DNA of 64,000 nt from positions 26,921,282 to 26,985,281 of the forward strand of contig OZ018409.1 of NCBI GenBank assembly GCA_963969595.1. The letters are read 5' to 3'. The notes under the pieces are model-generated. The model searched no databases, was not told the origin of the DNA, and saw only the letters and a program-made list of their open reading frames with translations. Below, piece by piece: positions 11,765 to 23,785 of this stretch (position 1 is the stretch's first letter; each line of letters starts with the position of its first letter). The stretch comes from Neckera pumila (Eukaryota > Streptophyta > Bryopsida > Hypnales > Neckeraceae). The position numbers and the translations under genes were made by a program.

Positions 11765-13205
11765 CCCCAGGCTCAACAATTTAGAAAAACACAAAGGTAT
11801 GCGGACGTGTCGGGAAGATGGGGTGCCGCTGGCGCATCTCAAGAAGGATGACATATTTCTCAAGGCCGATTGCAAGCATGTCAAGCTTTGCAAACTTTGG
11901 GCAAGCCGCAAACAAGGGTGTACTATCGTTGATCAGCTCACTGCTGGTTTGGAGGGTGAATTAAAGAGAAAAGGGGTATAGTTTTGAACTCTTTTTCAAG
12001 TTCTTTCTCATGGGCGTCCTATGTGCGAGTATGAAAGAGCACAACACTTGCTTAGACACTTAAAAGTGAAGAGTCTGCCTAGAAAACATTGGTCGGAAAG
12101 CACAGGGTGGGAATTGAGCAAACACTTATATGCTTCAATTCTAACCGCGTTAAAGACTGTTGTGCAGTCAGCTAGCTTTATTTTGATCAGTGCCAATGAA
12201 GTTATTGCGGTGGACCAGACTTGCTGGGTCGGTGTTCATGTCTATGCTATGATTAGTTGGGAACGTATTCCACATTTGTTACATTTGTCTTGCATGTCTG
12301 ATGGCGGCAGTGTGGATCACCTGACTAATGTCATCATGCATTCTTTGATAGTTGAGGAAGGTCTGACGCACTTAGAAATTGCTTCTAAGCTTGTTTGTTT
12401 TGGGGCGGATGGTGTTAGTACTTTCCAGGGTCCTAGAACAAGTGTTACCACCCAGATTCCGGACAGGTGGGCTCCCTTCACGTTGGTATGAGCCATTGCA
12501 TAAACTTAGTCATGGAGACGCTCTCCAAATATCCGATGGTGTTGAGGCTGGAGGGCCTTTTCCAATTGGTTTATACTTAAGTCTGTCGTAGTAACAAAAG
12601 GCATGCTGAATTACAAAAGCTTGCTAACCTTATGGAAACTAAGGAGACTAAGATGCTTCGTAATGTTGAGATGCGGTGGTTCTCCATGCAGAGTCCTGCT
12701 CAGAGAATTATGGCAGAGTATTCGACCTTGCTCGAGAAAATGGAGGTCGACATGACGGGAGGGCCAAGGCAAAAATCAGTTGCCGGTGTTGTTGATAACT
12801 TTGATGTCTTCTTTGATATTGAAGTGCTGTTGTCTTTGGTCTGTTTCATACCACTAGTGAATTCAGTTCACTTTTTGATCAAACTATCCCAGGCGCGGGA
12901 CATCTTCATCTGCGATTTCCTTCAAGCCATAAAGGTTTGCCAGCAAGAGTTGGCAAGGTTGTTTATAGACGGGTCCACTGCTTTTGGCAAGCAAGACTTC
13001 CCCTGATACAACAATCTCAATTCCTTGCAGTGCACAGACCTTCCTTTGTGGTGGAAGGAGCTCCCGGACGACTCGGGGATTTCCCACTTGTTCTTTGATC
13101 TGTCTATTACAATAGTGTATGCATGCTGCCACGACAAGCAAACTAGGGAGCATATCTTTGTCACCCAGCAGGACTTCCATCACCTGCAAGACAATATCGA
13201 GCGAC

Positions 13206-13480
13206 AATTTGCGGATAAGAATTTTTTTCTCATTCTTGTTTAGCCGCTTGAGTTCTGGGGGCTTCTATTTGGCTTCCAATTTTTTTTTCTGCCTGAGGCG
13301 GGGCTTCTAGCAAATGCAGGTTCTGTTGAAGTGCTCCAACGTTTCAATTAGCAGATAAGAATTTGTTTCTAGTTATGTTTTGCCCTTTCCGTTTTAGGGA
13401 CTTCTATTTGGCTTCCTATTTTTTTTTCCTGCTTGAGGCGGGGCTTTAAGCATATGCAGGTTCTACTAAAGATGGGGTGT
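13206..13480. repeat. Tandem duplication (2 x ~140 bp) in the hAT pseudogene
   Basis: Two copies, from about 13206 and about 13346, each begin 'caatt.gc.gataagaattt' and share 'ggcttctatttggcttcc', 'gaggcggggctt' and 'atgcaggttct'. The duplication starts at the edge of the recognisable coding sequence and fills the first part of the putative intron. Confidence 0.7.
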
Positions 13481-14213
13481 GTTTCAAATGTGTTTCATGT
13501 GGTTAAGGTGGTTAAGGTGGTTCAAATGTGGATTATTTGGTTGCCTTGTGGTTGCGGTTTCTTTTCTATGGTTGCAGTTTCATTTCTTGTTTTGATGCTA
13601 ATGACTCTTTAACAACTCCACTATTGATTACAGACATTGCACAGTCTCTATCCAATGAATTAGACCGCCGCTTTCCCTAGCAAGAACTCCTCAATGCCTT
13701 TGGCATTATTTACCCTCAATATTGGAGGCAAGAAGGGGCTGACGCGAGCTTTGCACATCACTTGGTGCTTTTGATGAATTTTTACAGTCACGCAAGAGTT
13801 GTGAATAAGGGTCAGCCTTTCTTTGAAGGCAGGCAGCCTCATACTACCTCCCCAATGCTTTCAGCTTCTACTTTGGACTTACAACAAGGTTTGTTTAAAG
13901 TTACCATGCAGGCTAACTGTGAGGCAACTTGCGGCACGCCTTTACATGTGAACCGGGTCATCAAATTGTGGAGGGAACTATTGCAATCACGTCACCTTTG
14001 TAAGCTAATTTTTGAGTATTTCAAGCTTGCCAAAATTGGCTACTGTTTGGTACTTGGCTCTGTGGAAGACGAAAGGTGCTTTTCCACTTTGAAATTCTTG
14101 AAGTCATGCCATAGAAACAGATTAGGGAAGCACTTGCCCCTTGCTGTGCATATGTTTGGCCACAAGTACTTTTTTCTTGAGGATTTTCTGTATAAGGAAG
14201 CTATAAATTCCTA

Positions 14214-15000
14214 GAGAAATGCTATCAAGGTTGGCCGCCAAGGGGATCTGTAAAGTACGTGGAGCTCAGTAGTATCTTTTATTAAGTATTCTAAACATTT
14301 TATTCTCTTAGTTTTCATAAGGTTTAGCCAGCTTTGGTGCTCAATCACTCATGTTTCTTTGACGTCACCTCCTGCTGCATGGGGCTTTGCTTTGCCGGAA
14401 GTGGAGAATCGGGAGTTTGGAGCTGCTGTGACTATGGCAAGTTGTGGCGAACTGGAGATTGCAGTTGCCTTAGTGACTTTTTTTGGGAAAATTCTAACAA
14501 TTTGCAGTTTTGCACTAGTGTGGCTTATTTGTTCTGTGTGCAGAATACTAACATTGCATTTTGGGCAATCTTGCAATTGCAAGAAGGTTTCAATTCCCTT
14601 GTTAGTGCCACACTCTGTCATTTAGGTACATCAATCTAAAAATCTCTAAAAACAAATGCTTATTGCACATAATTTCACAATGAATAGCTTCCACACCACT
14701 TTTATACAAAGTTCGCCAATCCATGACGTTTTTTTACATCACTTAGCAATTCACACAACTGCAAAAGACTAGAATTAGCCATGAATGCACTTCCAACTTT
14801 GTTGTATAGTAGCAAGTAGTACACTAGTGGAAAAAAAATGGGAGTCAAAATACTCCTTTTTCCCCCCAAATTTATGTCCCTGTTTTTATTGAAAAAAAAA
14901 TCTGCTTGCGGAAATAGCTCCTACTTTGCACGGTAATAGCATTCGTGCTAAATAGCCTATAACCATTCTAGAATCGCTGCTTACAACATGGTCAATTGGT
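14214..15000. other. 3' flank of the hAT pseudogene, no gene seen
   Basis: Three overlapping ORFs of 88-101 codons at about 14334-14639 lie in different frames on both strands. None has a recognised domain, so none is called. Confidence 0.3.
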
Positions 15001-16818
15001 CATCCTAGGTAGAATAGAATCTAAAGATACTTCTACAGAGCAGCTTGATTCTTAAGTATGTGTTAAAAGCTAGAGATCAAGGTTGGTGACCAAAGTCACT
15101 TGTCTTCCTCATGAGTAAGTGAGTGTTCAAACCATTCCACTTTCTATTTGAGTCTTTTCCAGAAACCTTTTCCAAAATGTCAAGAGCTCTAAAATTTGGA
15201 GATGTTAATCTTACAACTGGTATAGATATTGAAGTTTAGGATTGGAAAATGATTGCAGATGAATTTCAAGACGCTTCAGTTCTGGACAAGCTGTTGTCTA
15301 AAACTGCTCCAGATACTAGTTGAAAGTCCATTGTTGGATGCGCCAATATTGTAAAAACGAGCCAAAAAACAAAGATGACCATAAATTGTGTGGTAAACCA
15401 GTTTCTCACGTGTTCTTACTTTCAGCAGGCACACGCATAGGACATAACTTAATTTGTCACAAGGTTTGAATAGAGCTTCGTGAGTTTTAACTTTTCAGGG
15501 TGTTGCATTATGACTTCTATGGCATCCAGTCTGGACAGTGATTTGTGGAAACAAGTAGAATTTCAGCATAACAGAGACTTTGTCGGACGCCATTTCAAGT
15601 GCTTCAAAGCAGGATTAGATATCTTAAGGTAATCCCCAATGCTCCACACTTGCTTGAATCGCAACCACTTCGTGCCGAATAGTCCAGAAGGAAATTCATT
15701 TGCCACAGAAGTTGTTATTCTGAACAAACAACTGCAGGTTGTTATGAGAAATGCTGAACGATCATGGAACAATCAAGAATGAGAAAAACTGTAGGTCTTG
15801 TGTATATATCATACCAACAAGCACATCCAGGAATGTTAGACTTGCATCTCTTCCAGAAATGTCAATCAAATTGGCAATAGTCGGAACAAGGGCTTGTCTC
15901 CAAGTACCCCTAAGAAGATATTGAAAGTGTCATTGTGGGAACAATGCCGTGTAAGAACACAGAAATGTCTCGTCCGAAGAAACTGAACGGTAGTATCAGT
16001 TACCTGGAGAACTGTAAATATTGTAACAAGCATGTTCGGTCCAACATTGTTGCTTCAAGGCCCCCAAAGTATCCGAAAATCTAACTCGACTGGACGCGCA
16101 GGAGGCAATACACCGGTTCTTCAGTGCGTTATCTGCAAGTGATCTGCTACTGTGCAACAATCAGCATTTCAGCAATGTATCCCTTCAAGAACTAAGTATC
16201 CTCCATAAAGATGGTATTGCAAAAATTTGGGAGCATCCAGAAAATGGCAACCAAGGTTAACGCGAATCATTAAGGTAGAAAATACTGAAAGGCAAAACCT
16301 GATCCCGTCTTCTTAACTGGCCTCTGCTACTAACAGCAACTCATCCATTCATACACTATTTTGGCCTTAAATTAACAAGTGGTAAGCATGACTTGGTTAA
16401 ACGTCTACAGCCTCTGATCTTCTAATAGAAATGGGGATGTCTACTGTCCCCTTCAATGGTGGTCTACATCCTCCCACTTGGAAAATGCATAACAAATTCA
16501 TATGTTGTAGTAGAGATTTGATCTCAAGAGAGTTTGGCTCTTATGCCCAAGTGATATAACACAGCTCTATGCCGATCACCCAAATATGACACTCCAACAT
16601 ATACGTTGAGAAACTAAAAGTGACGCAAGCAGTATCGTCTTCCTGACATGAAAAGCACATGAAAACTTTAGATGACCAGTACAGGACAGTGCACTAACGA
16701 GGTGGAGAAAGGCTCACGGTTTGCGTTCACCGAATCTTCTCCAATCTGCTTGTCACTAATTCAAAAGCAAAAGGCAAAAGTATAGACAAGCAAAACTGGT
16801 TCTGACAAAAGATTACGT
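15000..16818. other. Gene-like composition, product not recognised
   Basis: Base composition is closer to the transcribed islands than to the AT-rich repeats. However, no ORF over 70 codons has a recognisable product, and no repeat ends were seen. It could be untranslated or intronic sequence of the possible minus-strand gene at 17.4-19.2 kb, or a non-coding transcript. Confidence 0.25.
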
Positions 16819-16892
16819 TGTCCCATACAGGTCTCGAACCTGTGACCTTCGCGTTATTAGCACGACGCTCTAACCAGCTGAGCTAATGAGAC
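16819..16892 (-). tRNA. tRNA-Ile (anticodon AAU)
   Basis: Read on the minus strand, the 74-nt sequence folds as a complete cloverleaf. A 7-bp acceptor stem (GTCTCAT with ATGGGAC, one T-G wobble) encloses a D arm GCTC...GAGC, an anticodon stem TCGTG/CGCGA with loop CTAATAA, and a T arm ACAGG/CCTGT around TTCGAGA. Anticodon AAT decodes Ile after A34-to-inosine editing. No intron is present, and CCA is not encoded, as expected for a nuclear gene. A run of four Ts about 10 nt downstream can serve as the Pol III terminator. Confidence 0.95.
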
Positions 16893-17389
16893 CGTGCATG
16901 CACACCCTAGAAAATTCCACATCGCCAGCTTCCATCTGATAGCAAGAGAGAAAGCAGATTTTTTTTTATAAAATCAGATTCGTGCAAACCTCTACGGCAA
17001 CTTTGATATTGTAATTCATGATGTCATCGGAAAAGGAGTGTATGACACGTAGCGTAACCGTGCCAGACATGTATGTAGAAAATATGACATTCCAGTGCAC
17101 AGTTCCCAAAACTCTAGAAAACTGGGGCCAGAAAACTTACTTACGAATATGCTAACGGAGAACCAACAGAGAACTTCAACAGCAATTCTCATGCCTCCCC
17201 TCCTTTTCTCCAGCCGTTGGAGAGAAATACCTTCAACCTCTTTTCGAATTTTCTAGGTTCATATCGGGTCCCACGTGAAGTTCCCAAGGTCAGTTATGAG
17301 TAATGTCAAGACTACATAATTAACCCCTTTAGGAGGAAGACTCTATCCTACTTACTGGCAAAGACTAATTACCCAAATCAAAGGTTCTC

Positions 17390-19176
17390 CAGCCGTCCCA
17401 AACAACAGCAGTGATGGAGAACCATATCGAAGCACATTGTGCATTTTACTTCTTTGACAAGAACTCCCTTTCGTTCGCAGGAGTTCCAACGCGTTACTGG
17501 CCCTTGTCAGAAGAGGTGGCTCTCGATCTGTGGCCAGGAGTGCACTGCAATAAACAACTTTATCAACCTGGTTTATTGCAAGTCAGCTACAACGCGTATA
17601 CTGGATATATCCATCAGCAGCATTCAGTATGATGGACTTTCACAGGTCTAGTAGGGATTTAGTCGTTGGGATTGAGTGATTCTTAGACGATTCGTTGGAG
17701 ATTTACACCAATTCACCATATGTTGTTAACCACTGTAAGTACGAGAGGTCACAGGAACATATATTTTTCAAATTCAGTGTCGCACTTTTTGACCACCTTG
17801 GAAGCACGAAGTAACTTACAAACTTGGACATCATTGTTGCGGGCCAAGCTAAGTTTCACCCACTTAAAATTGAATACCCATAGTATATGGTAGTGCTTGG
17901 TGGTGCTTGGTTAGCCAAAAGCATCTCTCTATCGCTGAAATAACAACACATGCGCGAAGGATCTTACCTGTGGACCAAACATTGGTTCAAGGCAGCGAGC
18001 CTGAAGTGGCTTGAGATCCATTTAAATGAAACGATTAATTTCAAGCTGCTCTCCACCACAGTGGCTATCTTTTGGTTCCGTTTTCGCACCACCCATTCCG
18101 TCTTCCTAAGAAGGACCTCGTTCTCGGGCTCCAGCTTAATAGAAAATTCAAAATTCTCCTGTGCGTACTGTAATGGGTGACAACCATCCACAATAATCAA
18201 CTTCATCTTCTTAGGGAGCATACACTAATACCAGATGAGTTGCAGGTGCAAATTGAATTCTTCATATGATGAGTCTCTGCAATTCCCACTAAAAAGCTCA
18301 ACATGTAATAGCAGACTAATCTGAAAGAGGGTTAGCCCTAAACCCTAAACCCTAAACCTAGATTAGATTTAGGATTTAGGGTTTAACCCTAAACCACATG
18401 CACACATTGTCCGTATCGCCACCTTATATCGGCACATCCTTTAGAAGCTTCTTCATAGCTGCTTCCCTTCAACAAAAGAAGCATCTCAAACTGCCTCAAT
18501 GTTTCATGCTCAAATTTTGCAATGAGGTATTAAGAAAATATTCCCACGCATTCAAACAATATGAAAGTACTGTAAAGAGTTGAAAAAAACAGGATTCCCA
18601 CCCTCGTGATAAAGGTAACCGACAGTACACTCGCCAACTGAATCATCAATTCAATGCGACTTGGAGGATCATAAGAAATGCGCAATGCGAAGATTACCAG
18701 TAAACAATGAAAACCATCTCAACTTCGGCGCCATTCAATTGAGCTGCCTGCTAAACTTCGTCAGAAGCTCAATCGTCGCTGCATCACCAGGTTCTTCATC
18801 CCGTACCGCTGCAAGTATTGTGCAGCTCAAAACAACCACAATCGTCAAGGATCCAGGGATAAGATCACCTCCAAAGCACCTCGTCCAAGCATGGAGATCG
18901 ACTTCTTTCAACTTTCTTGCTAAAATTCGCACCTCAAGTCTCGCACTCTCGATCGCCTCACAGGTCTTTCGCAAGTCATTCCGAGATCCCGGGTTTCCAA
19001 ACTTCCCAAACAGGAAAGTCGCCTGTTCACACCCAATCAACAAAAGCCGTGTTTGCAAATCCTTGGGAGAAAGAAAAAGTGTTCCTCATGAGCAGGCGTA
19101 AAGACATAAAAGCCCTCAACCTAGAGCATAGATCTCACTTTGTTTCCTCCAAGAAATCGTCAACACGGCGGGGAGC
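17390..19176 (-). CDS. Possible multi-exon gene(s), product not recognised
   Basis: Several minus-strand open segments are bounded by good splice-like sites. At 19176-19139 a short segment has a TAG acceptor and GTGAGA donor and would encode RRVDDFLEETK. From 19062 downward, after a long pyrimidine tract ending AAG, a segment encodes a helix-like stretch (NDLRKTCEAIESARLEVRIL). At about 18800-18750 a segment reads DEEPGDAATIELLTKF and stops. At about 18166-18040 a segment reads FSIKLEPENEVLLRK, like the second helix of a TPR. At about 17540-17390 a segment reads DREPPLLTRASNALELLR. I could not join them all in one frame, and the stop in the third suggests two genes or one decayed gene. No family is assigned. 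The tRNA and a telomere-like motif lie close by. Confidence 0.3.
18336..18396. repeat. Interstitial telomere-type motif (CCCTAAA)3 plus inverted TTTAGGG
   Basis: Three perfect CCCTAAA units (18336-18356) are followed within 20 bp by TTTAGGGTTTAACCCTAAA, which is itself palindromic. This is the plant telomere heptamer. Short copies of this kind ('telo boxes') are also common near plant promoters. It is far too short and too internal to be a chromosome end. Confidence 0.8.
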
Positions 19177-19179
19177 CTA

Positions 19180-20840
19180 ACAAGTCCAAAGCAAAGAAGC
19201 ATGATGTTAGTGACGAGACGCATTCTTTACCCGCAAGTCAAACTCAGATGCGCATGAATTTTTTCCCACAAACAATTATGTATTGGCTTTGTCCTTGGGA
19301 CAGAACAGAGACTATGCTCCAGTAGTTTCTGAATCCGAGTTTCCAAATCCTATCTACAAGTGCATTCACATTGCACAACATAGGGTTCAGTTGGAGTGTG
19401 GATATGGGGTCTAACTAATCAACAAATTAATATTGTTGTTTACCTAGGACAAACCTTGACAATTACATCGTTCTTGTTCACAAAGTAAGGTTGGAACAGT
19501 CAACCCCTTATAGTAATTACTAAAGGAGCTATGCTAGTTGTGCCACACATAATCCCTCATTCACTGCACTATATAATACTTTCAATAAGCTTATATCCAT
19601 AATCGCAATCAAAAAAACTTTGAACACTATCAATATTAATTACATTGGTATCTAATATTTTGCATACATACTTCTTCAAAAACACCACCTAGAACATAAC
19701 CAATCCTCTATTACAGACCCTCTTTGATCACATAGAGTGTCTAAACATGACACAAACACAGAAATCGTCATTGGTCAATGCATTTGGATTTAAAAACTTA
19801 ACCTTGGAGGAACATGGCCCCCTATAGCCAATTCTTAGAACAATAGGACATTCTTTGTTTCTTGAGTTAACTATGAGGTCTATGAGACATTAGTTAGGTC
19901 TACAACATCCTTCACGTTTAAAGAAACATTTTAAATGCATTTAATGAATGGAAATACAGTAGGATTTAGAATCAGCAGGCAAGTCAGGAGATTCTTTACA
20001 AATAGTCTAATGAAAACAATATGAGAAACAATAGAAACTATGAAGCACCTGTTGGTAAGATGAAATCAAGAATAAGATTTGTTAGTTTTTGGCCAAATGA
20101 ATCATATTGGTGACAGAACCCCATATTTTGATCAGATGAACTTTCAGAGGGCAAGTCAGGAGATGCTCTACCCAAGTGACCTCACTGATGACGTCTTCCG
20201 CCTTGGCGGAGATGCCCTAAATACAAAAGACAGACTGACAGGAATTTGGGTTTACAAATGCATGTACTTGCGTGATGCCATTGAGGAAGGAAGGACGCAG
20301 TTCTGGAGAACTGCGTTGAAATGCTGTTGACCAAGGAGTGTGCCTCACTGCCTGTGAACACATAAAATAATCCAAAAAATGAACCAATGTGCAGTGGCGA
20401 GTGGAAAGCGTTGACTGCATGCCCATTCTTCTTCTTCACCTTCTTAAGAAGTTGCGCAGGACATAGCGTCGCTAGCTCACCTCCGAAGCTGCTCATGCTG
20501 TAGTTTGCTTCACTTGGCTTTTCACATCCCGAAGCGTCACATCCATGAGCAATGCCATCACGTTCAGTGGATTCATGGCATTCAATAGCGCAGTATAAAT
20601 CCTTGCCATCCTCATTGCAAATTCCATCTTGAGTTCAGTTAACTTTGCATTCACTTTTCATTTAACTTTGCATTCAGATTTCATTTACACCATTCCTAGA
20701 TCTAGAGACAATATCATTACAAGCAGTTAGTACGTACTGAGACAGTAGATCGGTCGAGCTTGCAAGAGTAGCCAAGGGTGAGATTCAATCACGTCTTTGG
20801 TGCTGCATGATGGAGAGTTTGACAATGTCCCCAAGTGACT
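19180..20840. other. Intergenic, upstream of haemoglobin
   Basis: No supported gene. Overlapping ORFs of 83 and 104 codons at about 20079-20496, on opposite strands, have no recognisable product. The sequence near 20300 contains a short palindrome (gttctggagaac). Confidence 0.3.
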
Positions 20841-20851
20841 CCCTTTGTAAT

Positions 20852-20858
20852 TATATAT
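20852..20858 (+). promoter_or_regulatory. Candidate TATA box of the haemoglobin gene
   Basis: TATATAT lies about 138 bp before the haemoglobin ATG. With the usual spacing of about 30 bp, transcription would start near 20885 and leave a 5' UTR of about 110 nt. AT-rich surroundings make chance matches easy, so this is tentative. Confidence 0.35.
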
Positions 20859-20977
20859 GATCAATTAAACGATTGTTCAGCTAGCACTTGATTCAATTGG
20901 ATAGAGGATTAATTAATTGGGTGTATGCTGATGACATGGTGTGATTAATTTGTGTAGGATTGAAATTGAGTGAGTGA

Positions 20978-21878
<901 letters not shown>

Positions 21879-22954
21879 ATCATCAAATTTCAAACCAAGC
21901 CAACCACTTCCATCGAGAAGAAACCGGCAGGCCAGCGTACAATATAGACCACAATTTAGAATAATGATCTCCCGGACCATTCATGGCTATAGCTAGAGAG
22001 TAGTTAACGCCATAGTTTTCCGCCATCTCCACACCGACGAGTTAGCTAGTCGTCGGTGGTGATGACGTGCTCTATTAAGCTTGTACCAGGTTTGACAAGA
22101 CGTCGGGAATTGAACGAACACGTCATTTTCAAATTTAATAGAATTTCAGTGCTTGTATTTTTTAGAGAATCGCGTCGCTTTTTGTTGATACGAGTATACG
22201 ATTGGCACCACCAATCTCTCGGCATTAATAAGCTCATTGTTCAAGTATCTTATTAAGCGGACTGTTCAACTACCGACTCTGGCCAGTGCGGTGCCAAGGT
22301 GAAACGTCGGAAAATGGAACAGACACATCCGCTTGCCTGTAGAAATCAGGTTGAAATTTGCGTGACAATTCAAGTGGGACCCCCACTCATTCGCGATGAC
22401 GTCCCCATTCGGATGCTGCACATATTATCTGGCAACTTTCTATAGCACTACGAGCCCAGGAACCCCACCTGGACTGCAGAAACGGCAAACTGACAGTCCC
22501 CGGAGGTGGCTCCAGTGCTCATTCACAGGTGTCAGTTCTCTATTGTTGAATATAGATTTTAGTTGAAGTATCTCAAATTGGAAGTAGAAACATTGTGAAA
22601 CATTTGCAACAGGGGTCTACCTTCGCCGGCCACTTTCTCGGCTTCGTCTTCGGGGTGATGGCTCCTCACCGAAGCCGGACGTTGCGGACGTAGCTCGGAC
22701 GGCTTGTTTCCTCCACTGGAGAGACTGCCTTCACGACGAATTTAGTACATAAGAGCTACGGCATGCTTCCGATTTTCAGATTCAACCGAGTCTCCTCACT
22801 TGGACGATCTAAGCTTGTATTACATTGCAGGCGGGAGCTCAATTCCTTTACAGCGAACTCTGCCTTCGCAATTCTCAGCTGACGCTATTGAGTTGATTGT
22901 CTTGAATTGCGAAATCTCGATCGTGATCGACCAACAGCTACATATTTCATTGCG
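21879..22954. other. Intergenic between haemoglobin and expansin
   Basis: Contains the haemoglobin 3' UTR and the expansin upstream region. 'tacataagag' near 22746 is a weak TATA-like site. The 66-codon ORFs on both strands at 22046-22256 show no recognised product. Confidence 0.35.
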
Positions 22955-23785
22955 ATGGTGGCCAACACCTTGTTGCAGCACCTTCTGGTGTCCATGGTGG
23001 CTATGAGTTTTGGCGCCATCAGCTTCTTCCCCGTGGCTCTGTGCGGAGAGATCAAACTTGGCGTGAACGGCTACAACGCGCAATGGATGACGGGCCACGC
23101 GACCTGGTGCGGTGACCCCCACGGCGAAGGCTTCAGCGGCGGCGCGTGCGGCTACACCATTCTCGTAGGGACTCCCTATGGCCCCAAGATTGCTGCCGGC
23201 AACGAGCCCATCTTCCAAGGCGGCCAGGGGTGCGGCCAGTGCTATGACGTGAAGTGCAGTTACCCGGAGTGCAAGACCCAGCCCACGCGGATCTTCATCA
23301 CGCACCAATGCCCCGGGGGGACCTACTGCAGCACCTCCCAGCCCGCCTTCGACTTGAGTGGCGCGGCCATCAACGACATGGCCCTCCCGGATAAAGACGG
23401 CGCGCTTCGGAACCTCGGCTTGTACTAGGTTTTGTACAAACGTTTGCCGTGCAACTATGGGAACCAGAACCTCGCCTTTCAGCTGGACGCGTTGTCCTCG
23501 GGCTTCTGGCTGTCGTCTGCGGTGAAGTACATGGGCGGGCCGGGAGACATTGGGAAAGTGGAGATTCGGCAAGGAGGGAGCGAGGAGTTCAAGCCCGCGA
23601 AGCACAACTGGGGAGCCAACTGGATGCTCATCATATTAATACCATGGGAAAGGCGTTCAAGGGCCCTTACGACGTCCGCGTCGTGTCCAAGCTCAACGGA
23701 CACGCCGTCCACGGCTGAGAATGTGATTCCAGAGTTTTTCGAATTGGGCAAGCTCTACCAGAGCAACGTGCAGCTCAAATACTAA
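22955..23785 (+). pseudogene. Beta-expansin-like gene, broken
   Basis: Expansins loosen plant cell walls non-hydrolytically. From the ATG at 22955 the first part gives a hydrophobic signal peptide (about residues 1-30), then the DPBB (GH45-like) domain: ATWCGDPHGEGFSGGACGY (49-67), CGQCYDVKC, THQCPGG, AFDLSG (131-136). An in-frame TAG at 23426-23428 ends this ORF at 157 residues. The same frame then continues into the CBM63 domain (YKRLPCNYG, AFQLDA, HNWGANW). Near 23633-23645 a net +2 shift, and near 23717 a +1 shift, together restore the frame to a natural C-terminus (ENVIPEFFELGKLY) ending at 23785. Compared with canonical beta-expansins, TWYG is TWCG, TDECPGG is THQCPGG, and HFD is AFD. 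There are no introns. A decayed gene is likeliest; assembly errors could explain indels but not all the residue losses. Confidence 0.85.

Larger units (their letters stand above)
10736..14213 (+). pseudogene. hAT-superfamily transposase-like gene, degraded
   Basis: Recognisable pieces in order are: a basic, Ser/Arg-rich leader with an NLS-like KRRK (10736-11050); a BED-finger-like start (WTYKFSWAEGKF at about 11081); LEKHKG (about 11780); the central hAT region (GRPMCEYE at 12010, DQTCWVGVHVY at about 12215, RWFSMQ at about 12670); and the C-terminal dimerisation-like segment DERCFSTLKFLK (about 14070). Lesions: a frame change after a six-C run near 11050; in-frame stops at 11979, 11985, 12578, 13004 and 13678; a frameshift at about 12480; and a 566-bp MITE at 11199-11764. 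A non-coding stretch at about 13220-13632 may be an intron and ends in a good acceptor. The order of domains fits the plant hAT family with a BED finger. No terminal inverted repeats were found for the parent element. Clearly non-functional as a transposase. Confidence 0.8.

Noticed and set aside
18336..18396. Chromosome end
   Set aside because: There are only about five heptamers, some inverted, with normal sequence on both sides. This is an interstitial motif.
18750..19062. Dps/ferritin-like protein, because of 'GDAATIELLTKF'
   Set aside because: The resemblance is confined to a dozen residues. The rest of the frame has no ferroxidase motif and the exon structure is uncertain.
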